From: Comamonas sp. lk
Lineage (GTDB): Bacteria; Pseudomonadota; Gammaproteobacteria; Burkholderiales; Burkholderiaceae_C
Direction of reading: 5' to 3'
DNA length: 8,197 nt
NCBI GenBank assembly: GCA_945898105.1
Contig: CAMDHL010000084.1
Span: 1-8,197 of the forward strand
Positions 1-6,044 of the stretch are shown here, in pieces. The notes beneath the pieces were generated by a model, which did not search any database, had not been told where the DNA came from, and worked only from the letters and a program-made list of their open reading frames with translations. The stretch's first letter is position 1. The number at the start of each line of letters is the position of its first letter. The position numbers and the translations under genes are program-made.

Positions 1-2
1 TG

Positions 3-527
3 CTTTCCTGGCACAACCATATCCTGCAACCGGCCCTGCTCACCCTGCTGCTATGGGCGGCTCTGATGGTTTGGCTGGGGCCGCAAATTCTGCCGTTTCT
101 GATCCTGGCGGCTTTCTGGTCCAACTTTCAGCTGACCTCAGCCAACTACGTTGAGCATTACGGCCTGCTGCGCCAGCAAAGCAATAATGGGCGCTACGAG
201 ACTTGCAAGCCCTACCATTCCTGGAACAGCAACCATATTTTTTCGAACTGGATTTTGTTCCAGCTGCAACGCCACTCGGACCACCATGCGCATCCGCTAC
301 GGCGCTACCAGTCACTGCGCCACTTCGAGGACCTGCCCACCCTGCCAAGCGGCTACTTTGGCATGTTTGTGGTCGCCTATATTCCACCCTTATGGTTTTG
401 GATGATGGACAAGCGTCTGCTAGATCGCGTGGGGCGCAACACGAGCAACATTAACCTCGACCCGAAGCGCCGCGCAGCGCTGGTGGAGCGCTACGAGTTG
501 GTTGAAGCGGCAGCGCCAGGCGCCTGA
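3..527 (+). CDS. alkB: Alkane 1-monooxygenase (AlkB family), C-terminal part, cut by left edge
   Basis: The frame is open from the left edge; 174 residues up to the TGA at 525-527 are visible and the start lies outside the window. AlkB enzymes are inner-membrane non-haem di-iron hydroxylases that convert n-alkanes to 1-alkanols using electrons from rubredoxin. Visible family hallmarks, numbered from the edge, are NYVEHYGLLR (about 48-57, the HYG signature of AlkB), WNSNHIFSN (74-82), and the last histidine box LQRHSDHHAHP (88-98), followed by RRYQSLR. Hydrophobic stretches at about 9-40 and 117-134 fit membrane helices. The earlier histidine boxes are off-window. There is no C-terminal rubredoxin fusion; the tail ends about 75 residues after the histidine box. 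The gene converges on icmF with a single base between the stop codons. The family call is firm; substrate chain length cannot be read from this part, and a related xylene or fatty-acid hydroxylase is less likely because of the HYG motif. Confidence 0.93.
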   Translation, partial: LSWHNHILQPALLTLLLWAALMVWLGPQILPFLILAAFWSNFQLTSANYVEHYGLLRQQSNNGRYETCKPYHSWNSNHIFSNWILFQLQRHSDHHAHPLRRYQSLRHFEDLPTLPSGYFGMFVVAYIPPLWFWMMDKRLLDRVGRNTSNINLDPKRRAALVERYELVEAAAPGA

Positions 528-528
528 A

Positions 529-3500
529 TTACATATTGCGCCGGTACTGGCCGCCCACTTCAAACAAGGCGTTAGTGATCTGACCGAGCGAGCAGACGCG
601 CACCGCGTCCATCAGCACCTCAAACACATTGCCGTTGTCTATTACGGCCTGCTGCAAGCGCTTGAGCATGGCCGGTGCCTCTTCGGCATGCGCTGCGTGA
701 AATGCCTGTAGGCGGGTTAATTGGCTTTCTTTTTCTTCCGGCGTGCTGCGCGCCAACTCAAGGGTTTCTAGCACTTGCTCGCCATGGGGATTGCGAAAGG
801 TATTGACACCGATGATGGGCAGCTCGCCGGTGTGCTTGAGCATTTCGTAATGCATGGACTCGTCCTGAATCTTGCCGCGTTGGTAGCCGGTTTCCATCGC
901 ACCCAAGACGCCGCCGCGCTCGGAGATTTTTTCAAACTCAGCCAGTACCGCTTCTTCCAGTAGTTCTGTCAATTCCTCGATGATGAAAGCACCTTGAGAG
1001 GGGTTTTCGTTTTTCGCCAGCCCCCATTCGCGGTTGATGATCAGCTGTATCGCCATCGCGCGGCGCACACTGTCTTCGGTAGGCGTGGTGATGGCCTCGT
1101 CAAAGGCGTTGGTGTGCAGGCTATTGCAGTTATCGTAAATAGCGATCAGCGCCTGTAGCGTGGTGCGAATGTCGTTGAACTGGATTTCCTGCGCGTGAAG
1201 GCTACGGCCGCTAGTTTGGATGTGGTATTTCAGCTTTTGGCTACGCTCATTGGCACCATATTTTTCTTTCATTGCGACCGCCCAGATGCGACGTGCTACG
1301 CGGCCCATGACGGTGTACTCCGGGTCCATGCCGTTGCTAAAGAAGAAGGACAGATTGGGCGCAAAGTCATCAATATGCATACCGCGCGCAAGGTAGGCTT
1401 CCACAAAAGTAAAGCCATTGGAGAGCGTGAAGGCCAGCTGCGAAATCGGGTTAGCACCGGCCTCAGCAATGTGGTAACCGCTGATGGATACGCTGTAGAA
1501 ATTGCGCACTTTGTGATCGACAAAATACTGCGCTACATCGCCCATAACCTTGAGTGAAAACTCGGTGGAGAAGATGCAAGTGTTCTGGCCCTGGTCTTCT
1601 TTTAGGATGTCGGCCTGTACCGTGCCGCGCACGTTTTGTTTGACCCAAGCGCGGATGTCGGCGGCTTCTTGCACATCCGGCTCGCGGCCCTTTTCGGCAC
1701 GAAACTTATCCAGGTTTTGGTCGATGGCCGTGTTCATGAACATCGCCAATATGCTGGGCGCAGGCCCATTGATGGTCATAGACACGCTGGTGCTGGGGCT
1801 GCATAAATCAAAGCCACCGTACAGCACCTTCATGTCTTCCAGCGTGGCGATGCTGACGCCCGAGTTGCCGACTTTGCCGTAGATGTCGGGCCGCAAATCC
1901 GGGTCGTTGCCGTAGAGCGTGACCGAGTCAAACGCGGTGGACAGACGCTTGGCCGGCATGCCCTGACTGAGCAACTTGAAACGTGTGTTGGTACGGAAGG
2001 CATCGCCCTCGCCGGCAAACATGCGGGTAGGGTCTTCGCCTTCGCGCTTGAAGGTGAAAGTGCCAGCGGTATAGGGGTAGTGGCCAGGCACGTTGTCCAG
2101 CATCAGCCACTGCAAGATTTCGCCATGGTCCTGGTACTTGGGTAGCGCCACTTTGGGTATCACCGTTCCGCTAAGCGAGGTGGTGGTCAGGGCGGTACGC
2201 ATCTCTTTGTCACGGACTTTGACCACCAGTTCGCTGCCCGCGTAATCTTGCTGCATTTGCGGCCACTGGGCCAGCAATGCGCGCGCGTCGGCTTGTTGCT
2301 GCACTTCGCGTTCACCGGCCAATGCCAGTGCGGCTTCGGCGGCGCGTGCTTTGACCGGGCGGTCTACTTGCAGCATGACCGCTGCGGCGCGCAGCTGCTG
2401 GATTTCACGCGCTAGCGCGGCCTGGGCGCGGGCACGCTTTTTGTAGCCGCGTACGGTGTCGCTGATTTCAGACAGATAGCGGGTGCGTGACGGCGGCACC
2501 ACCGGAGTTTGGTTAGAGCTAAAACGCACATTCACACGCGGTAGCACGCCTTGCGCTGGGGTCTTCAAGCCCAGGGCCTGCAAGCGCAGCAACATCGCCT
2601 GGTAAAGCGCAGTCACGCCGTCGTCATTAAAGCGCGCAGCCATAGTGCCAAAAACTGGCATGGCCTCGAAGGGTTGGCCCCAGGCCTCTCGGTTGCGCTG
2701 AACTTGCTTGGACACATCACGCAGCGCGTCGCCTGCGCCTTTGCGGTCGAACTTGTTGATGGCGACAAATTCGGCAAAGTCCAGCATGTCGATTTTTTCG
2801 AGCTGGCTGGCAGCGCCAAACTCTGGCGTCATCACGTACAAAGGTACATCGACCAAAGGCACGATGGCGGCATCGCCCTGGCCAATGCCCGAGGTCTCCA
2901 CCACAATCAGGTCAAAGCCTGCCGCCTTGCAAGCGGCAATCGCATCGGGCAGGGCCTGGCTGATTTCCGAGCCAAATTCACGCGTGGCCAGCGAGCGCAT
3001 GAACACGCGCGGCGCATTCTCACCGGCGGCCCAAGGCGAAATCGCGTTCATGCGGATGCGGTCGCCCAGCAAGGCGCCGCCACTCTTGCGGCGCGAGGGG
3101 TCTATAGAGATAACCGCAATGCGCAAGCTATCGCCCAAATCCAGGCGGAAGCGGCGAATGAGTTCGTCGGTGAGCGAAGATTTACCCGCGCCACCGGTGC
3201 CGGTTATGCCGATGGTGGGCACCTTGGCTGCTACGGCTTGGCTGCGAACAGCTTGCAGCAGGTCGGGCGCCACTTTGCCGGCTTCGACGGCAGTCATCAG
3301 CTGCGCCAGCGCGCGCCAGGCGGCATCGCCGTGGCCTTGGATGGCTGCTAATTCTTTGGGCGCAAAGCTGCTCAGCTCGCGATCGCAGCGCATCACCATT
3401 TCACCGATCATGCCGGCCAAGCCCATTTTTTGTCCGTCTTCCGGGCTGTAAATGCGACTCACGCCATAGCTTTGCAGTTCGCGGATTTCGGCAGGAACAA

Positions 3501-3834
3501 TCACCCCGCCGCCGCCGCCAAAGACCTGGATATGCGCGCCGCCCCGGCTTTTGAGCAAGTCCACCATGTACTTGAAGTACTCGACATGCCCGCCCTGGTA
3601 AGAGCTGATGGCAATGCCCTGCACGTCTTCCTGCAAAGCGGCGGTGACCACCTCTTCTACGCTGCGGTTGTGACCCAGGTGGATGACCTCGGTGCCCATG
3701 CCTTGCAGGATGCGGCGCATGATGTTGATGGCTGCGTCATGCCCGTCAAACAGGCTGGCGGCGGTCACAAAGCGCACTTTGTGCGTGGGCCGGTAATTGG
3801 CAAGCGCCTTGAATTCTGCGGATAAATCGGTCAT
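529..3834 (-). CDS. icmF: Fused isobutyryl-CoA mutase IcmF (B12 domain + MeaB-like GTPase + mutase)
   Basis: A 1101-residue single-chain adenosylcobalamin enzyme that interconverts isobutyryl-CoA and n-butyryl-CoA; characterised IcmFs also isomerise isovaleryl-/pivalyl-CoA. Domain order: a B12-binding domain at about 18-150, with DGHD (His32 the expected cobalt ligand), SSYQGGH (77-83) and a glycine run at 106-110; then a G-protein chaperone domain at about 203-420, with P-loop GTGGAGKS (212-219), DPSRRKSGG (245-253), ETSGIGQGD (313-321) and NKFD (360-363); a helical linker at about 450-540; and the mutase barrel from about 545 to the end. Aligned by eye to methylmalonyl-CoA mutase, its substrate Tyr is Phe606 here (in RMFAGEG) and its carboxylate-binding Arg is Gln750 (in GQNTCIF). 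This Phe/Gln pair is the isobutyryl-CoA mutase signature and argues against methylmalonyl-CoA. The ATG at 3834 precedes MTDLSAEF; no good Shine-Dalgarno is visible (upstream reads GGCTGTTTCACC). The length is full for the family and the reading frame is intact. Some databases label such proteins simply methylmalonyl-CoA mutase. Confidence 0.95.
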   Translation of the reverse strand: MTDLSAEFKALANYRPTHKVRFVTAASLFDGHDAAINIMRRILQGMGTEVIHLGHNRSVEEVVTAALQEDVQGIAISSYQGGHVEYFKYMVDLLKSRGGAHIQVFGGGGGVIVPAEIRELQSYGVSRIYSPEDGQKMGLAGMIGEMVMRCDRELSSFAPKELAAIQGHGDAAWRALAQLMTAVEAGKVAPDLLQAVRSQAVAAKVPTIGITGTGGAGKSSLTDELIRRFRLDLGDSLRIAVISIDPSRRKSGGALLGDRIRMNAISPWAAGENAPRVFMRSLATREFGSEISQALPDAIAACKAAGFDLIVVETSGIGQGDAAIVPLVDVPLYVMTPEFGAASQLEKIDMLDFAEFVAINKFDRKGAGDALRDVSKQVQRNREAWGQPFEAMPVFGTMAARFNDDGVTALYQAMLLRLQALGLKTPAQGVLPRVNVRFSSNQTPVVPPSRTRYLSEISDTVRGYKKRARAQAALAREIQQLRAAAVMLQVDRPVKARAAEAALALAGEREVQQQADARALLAQWPQMQQDYAGSELVVKVRDKEMRTALTTTSLSGTVIPKVALPKYQDHGEILQWLMLDNVPGHYPYTAGTFTFKREGEDPTRMFAGEGDAFRTNTRFKLLSQGMPAKRLSTAFDSVTLYGNDPDLRPDIYGKVGNSGVSIATLEDMKVLYGGFDLCSPSTSVSMTINGPAPSILAMFMNTAIDQNLDKFRAEKGREPDVQEAADIRAWVKQNVRGTVQADILKEDQGQNTCIFSTEFSLKVMGDVAQYFVDHKVRNFYSVSISGYHIAEAGANPISQLAFTLSNGFTFVEAYLARGMHIDDFAPNLSFFFSNGMDPEYTVMGRVARRIWAVAMKEKYGANERSQKLKYHIQTSGRSLHAQEIQFNDIRTTLQALIAIYDNCNSLHTNAFDEAITTPTEDSVRRAMAIQLIINREWGLAKNENPSQGAFIIEELTELLEEAVLAEFEKISERGGVLGAMETGYQRGKIQDESMHYEMLKHTGELPIIGVNTFRNPHGEQVLETLELARSTPEEKESQLTRLQAFHAAHAEEAPAMLKRLQQAVIDNGNVFEVLMDAVRVCSLGQITNALFEVGGQYRRNM

Positions 3835-3881
3835 GGTGAAACAGCCTTGGTGCGGGTGCGAAAGGGTTTGCCGGTGGCGGC

Positions 3882-3911
3882 ATTGACGTTTACGTAAACG
3901 TCAACTGTAAA
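3882..3911 (-). promoter_or_regulatory. Candidate icmF promoter with the palindrome filling its spacer
   Basis: Read on the minus strand, TTTACA (3911-3906) matches a -35 box at five of six positions. It is followed after 18 bp by GTCAAT (3887-3882), a weak -10 with three of six matches. The 22-bp palindrome occupies nearly the whole spacer and enters the -10, so a bound protein would directly affect this promoter. The predicted leader to the icmF ATG is about 40 nt. The -10 is poor, so this is only a candidate. Confidence 0.25.
3883..3904. promoter_or_regulatory. Perfect 22-bp palindrome, probable operator between icmF and coaX
   Basis: The half-site TTGACGTTTAC is followed immediately by its exact complement, giving a 22-bp dyad with no mismatch and no spacer; the flanking bases (A and C) do not pair. 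It lies 48 bp upstream of the icmF ATG and 53 bp upstream of the coaX ATG. The ACGT-rich core resembles, from memory, operators of the MerR-family regulator LiuR, which controls branched-chain amino-acid and acyl-CoA catabolism in proteobacteria. That would suit icmF, but the regulator assignment is inference and no regulator gene is in the window. Confidence 0.7.
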
Positions 3912-3935
3912 CTATTCCCGGCGCTTGGCGATAAT
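3906..3935 (+). promoter_or_regulatory. Candidate coaX promoter (GATAAT -10 box)
   Basis: A GATAAT box at 3930-3935 sits between the short inverted arms GGCG (3927-3930) and CGCC (3937-3940), 22 bp before the coaX ATG. A weak -35 candidate, TGTAAA at 3906-3911, lies 18 bp upstream. The 22-bp palindrome is just upstream of this unit. An alternative on the same strand is TTGACG (3883-3888) and TAAACT (3908-3913) with a 19-bp spacer, the long spacing typical of MerR-controlled promoters. Neither can be preferred from sequence alone. Confidence 0.3.
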
Positions 3936-3957
3936 GCGCCCAAACTTTCCTCTGTTT

Positions 3958-4728
3958 ATGACTTTTCTGGCGCTCGACATCGGCAACACCCGCCTCAAAT
4001 GGGCCCAGTACCGCACAGCGCATCCCGGCGCAGCTCTGCTGGCCCAAGGGGCTGAGTTTTTAGAGAACATCGACAAATTGGCCGACGGCGCCTGGAGCCG
4101 CCTGCCGCCGCCAACGCACGTACTGGGCAGCGTGGTGGCCGGGGACGCCGTCAAGCGCCGCGTCGAACTGCAAATGGAGCTGTGGGATGTCACCCCCCAA
4201 TGGGTAGTGGCCAGCGACAGCGAAGCGGGCGTACGCAACGGCTACGACCACCCCACCCGCCTGGGCGCGGACCGCTGGGTAGCCATCATCGGGGCCTACC
4301 ACCGCATGCTGGCTCAGGGCGCGCCCCGGCCTATGGTGGTGGTGATGGTGGGCACTGCGGTCACCGTTGAAGCTGTATCGGCGGACGGGCGCTTTTTAGG
4401 CGGCATGATTATTCCGGGCCACGGCATCATGCTGCGCGCGCTGGAATCGGGCACCGCCGGTTTGCATGTACCCACGGGCGAGGTGCGCCCCTTCCCCACC
4501 AAGACCAGCGACGCACTCACCAGTGGCGGCACCTACGCCATTGCCGGAGCAGTCGAATGTATGGTGCAGCACGTGCGCAGCCACTGCGGCGGCGAACCCG
4601 TGTGCATCATGACCGGCGGCGCCGGCTGGAAGATGGCTCCGTCCATGACCCGACCGTTCGAGCTGGTGGATAACCTGATTTTTGACGGCCTGCTGCAAAT
4701 GGCAGAGCGTCGCTTTGCGCCCACCTAG
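3958..4728 (+). CDS. coaX: Type III pantothenate kinase CoaX
   Basis: A 256-residue cytoplasmic kinase that phosphorylates pantothenate with ATP, the first committed step of coenzyme A synthesis. It belongs to the ASKHA fold, unrelated to CoaA. Visible motifs are [10 protein letters not shown] (5-15, with the catalytic/phosphate-region Asp7), [10 protein letters not shown] (98-107, with the invariant Asp105), GTAVTVEA (132-139), FLGGMIIPG (146-154), ESGTAGL (163-169), the [13 protein letters not shown] segment (188-200) and the C-terminal DNLIFDGL (238-245). Residue 138 is Glu where family members usually have Asp (GTA-x-T-x-D). The ATG at 3958 is chosen because [12 protein letters not shown] is the normal N-terminus. 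In-frame TTG at 3925 and ATG at 3934 would add 11 or 8 non-conserved residues and would overlap the likely -10 box. The gene is divergent from icmF and its stop overlaps the stop of the converging amidohydrolase gene. The birA gene often found beside coaX in this group is absent. Confidence 0.93.
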   Translation: MTFLALDIGNTRLKWAQYRTAHPGAALLAQGAEFLENIDKLADGAWSRLPPPTHVLGSVVAGDAVKRRVELQMELWDVTPQWVVASDSEAGVRNGYDHPTRLGADRWVAIIGAYHRMLAQGAPRPMVVVMVGTAVTVEAVSADGRFLGGMIIPGHGIMLRALESGTAGLHVPTGEVRPFPTKTSDALTSGGTYAIAGAVECMVQHVRSHCGGEPVCIMTGGAGWKMAPSMTRPFELVDNLIFDGLLQMAERRFAPT

Positions 4729-5918
4729 TCTTTGGGCGCCAACCAAGCCTGTGCCAAGCGTACCCAGTAGGTAGCGCCCAGGGGTAACAAGGCGTCGTTG
4801 AAGTCGTAACTGGGGTTGTGCAGCATGCAGGGGCCCGCCCCATGACCGAATTCACGATGGGCACCATCGCCATTGGCGATAAAGGCATAGCAGCCCGGCT
4901 TAGCCATCAGCATGTAAGAAAAATCCTCTGCTCCCATGGTCGGCTCTTGCACTTGCACCCGGTCTGCGCCCACGATAGAGGCCATGACTTTGCGCGCGAA
5001 CAGGGCTTCGGCTTCGGAGTTGATGGTGGGCGGGTAATTGCGCGAAAACTCAAAGGTGCATTCGGCACCGAAAGCGGCCGCAGTGTGCTGGGCGATCTCG
5101 CGCATGCGTGCCTCAATTTTGTCCAGCACTTCCACGGTAAAGGTGCGCACCGTGCCCTCTAAAGTGCAGCTGTCGGGGATGACGTTGGTGGCCTCACCGG
5201 CATTGATCATGGTGACGGAAATCACCCCTGCTTCTATGGGTTTGATATTGCGGCTAATGATGGTCTGAAAGGCCTGCACCATTTGGCAGGCCACGGGCAC
5301 CGGGTCTATGGTGTTGTGCGGAATCGCCGCATGGCCGCCTTTGCCGCGCACCACGATTTTGAATTCATTGCTCGATGCCATCACCGGGCCGGGGCTGACC
5401 GCAAACTGGCCCACATCGCCGCCGGGCCAGTTGTGCAGGCCAAACACCGCCTCTACCGGAAATTTTTCAAACAATCCGTCCTGGATCATCTCGCGCGCAC
5501 CGCCGCCGCCTTCTTCTGCCGGTTGGAAGATGACATAAACGGTGCCATCAAAGTCACGGTGCTTAGCCAGGTGCTGGGCCGCAGCGAGCAGCATGGCGGT
5601 GTGGCCGTCGTGGCCGCACGCGTGCATCCGGCCGGCATGGCGGCTGGCGTGGGCAAAGGTATTAAATTCCTGCATAGGCAGTGCATCCATGTCAGCGCGC
5701 AAGCCGATAGCGCGCTTGGACGTACCCGCCTGGATGATGCCGACCACGCCCGTAGTGCCCATGCCCCTGTGAATCGGAATACCCCAAGCGCTCAGTTGGG
5801 TAGCAACCACATCAGCGGTGCGTTCTTCTTTAAAACACAGCTCAGGGTGGGCGTGCAAATCGCGCCGCACAGCGGCCATAGCGGGGGCGTTTTCCACAAT
5901 CGCGTCAATTAATTCCAT
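4725..5918 (-). CDS. M20 family metallo-amidohydrolase (hippurate hydrolase / N-acyl-amino-acid amidohydrolase type)
   Basis: A 397-residue cytoplasmic zinc- or manganese-type hydrolase expected to cleave an N-acyl or N-aroyl amino acid, or a similar amide, into acid plus amino acid. Family features in order: [10 protein letters not shown] (18-27), RADMDALPM (74-82), the metal motif MHACGHDGH (98-106, ligands Cys101 and His103), [10 protein letters not shown] (131-140, Glu135/Glu136), GLHNWPG (160-166, His162), the dimerisation-lid start GKGGHAA (192-198), [14 protein letters not shown] (245-258), MGAEDFSYM (328-336) and the last ligand His367 in [11 protein letters not shown]. All expected ligands are present and the length is normal. 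There is no signal peptide. The ATG at 5918 gives the usual N-terminus; no strong ribosome-binding site is seen (GAAAG lies about 9 bp upstream). The exact substrate cannot be assigned: hippurate, N-acetyl-amino acids, indole-acetyl amino acids and succinyl-diaminopimelate-like compounds are all hydrolysed by relatives. Confidence 0.92.
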   Translation of the reverse strand: MELIDAIVENAPAMAAVRRDLHAHPELCFKEERTADVVATQLSAWGIPIHRGMGTTGVVGIIQAGTSKRAIGLRADMDALPMQEFNTFAHASRHAGRMHACGHDGHTAMLLAAAQHLAKHRDFDGTVYVIFQPAEEGGGGAREMIQDGLFEKFPVEAVFGLHNWPGGDVGQFAVSPGPVMASSNEFKIVVRGKGGHAAIPHNTIDPVPVACQMVQAFQTIISRNIKPIEAGVISVTMINAGEATNVIPDSCTLEGTVRTFTVEVLDKIEARMREIAQHTAAAFGAECTFEFSRNYPPTINSEAEALFARKVMASIVGADRVQVQEPTMGAEDFSYMLMAKPGCYAFIANGDGAHREFGHGAGPCMLHNPSYDFNDALLPLGATYWVRLAQAWLAPKD

Positions 5919-5996
5919 GTCAGGCTTTCAGTTCACATCAATATAGAGTTCTGGACGGGCGGCGCCCGATAGCAAACCGGGGCAGATCGCGGCACA
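5919..5996. other. Divergent intergenic region between the amidohydrolase and molybdoenzyme genes
   Basis: The gap must hold at least the promoter of the minus-strand amidohydrolase gene. It contains an AT-rich patch with TATAGA on the plus strand (5942-5947) and TATATT on the minus strand (5945-5940), either of which could be a -10 box. No convincing -35 pairs with them at 16-18 bp. A GC-rich dyad, CGGGCG-G-CGCCCG, lies at 5956-5968; it could be an operator or simply reflect base composition. No regulator-specific motif is recognised. Confidence 0.35.
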
Positions 5997-5998
5997 AT
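5970..5998 (+). promoter_or_regulatory. Candidate promoter for the molybdoenzyme gene (CACAAT -10 box)
   Basis: CACAAT at 5993-5998 is flanked by the inverted arms GCGGC (5989-5993) and GCCGC (6000-6004), the same GC-armed arrangement seen around GATAAT upstream of coaX. A weak -35 candidate, TAGCAA at 5970-5975, lies 17 bp upstream. If real, transcription would begin near 6005, so the upstream ATG at 5997 could not be used and the ATG at 6045 would be the start. Confidence 0.25.
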
Positions 5999-6044
5999 GG
6001 CCGCTTCTTCCAGCCAATGTGCGCCCCTCCCGCGCCTTCCCACT

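Noticed and set aside
517..526. CAGGCGCCTG palindrome as a terminator for alkB
   Set aside because: It has five-base arms with no loop, lies inside the coding end, and no T-run follows on either strand.
2551..3451. Long plus-strand open frames (266 and 247 codons) opposite icmF
   Set aside because: They lie wholly antisense to the conserved GTPase domain of IcmF, have no recognisable motifs, and are the usual open-frame shadows of GC-rich coding DNA.
529..3834. 2-Hydroxyisobutyryl-CoA, ethylmalonyl-CoA or methylmalonyl-CoA mutase instead of IcmF
   Set aside because: The first has Ile and the second Gly at the Phe606 position, as far as I recall, and methylmalonyl-CoA mutase has Tyr/Arg. The fused GTPase between the B12 domain and the mutase is the IcmF architecture.
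3925..3957. Upstream TTG (3925) or ATG (3934) start for coaX
   Set aside because: They add residues not seen in CoaX proteins and lie on the GATAAT box; [12 protein letters not shown] from 3958 is the canonical N-terminus.
3835..3957. Cobalamin riboswitch upstream of icmF
   Set aside because: Only 123 bp separate the two start codons, too little for a full riboswitch plus promoter, and no B12-box-like element was seen.
5283..5912. Plus-strand open frame of 209 codons opposite the amidohydrolase gene
   Set aside because: It mirrors the metal-binding half of the M20 protein and shows no family signature; it is a compositional shadow.
5997..6044. Signal peptide or Tat leader on the molybdoenzyme if the 5997 start were used
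   Set aside because: The extra 16 residues contain no twin arginine and no hydrophobic core, so they do not form an export signal.
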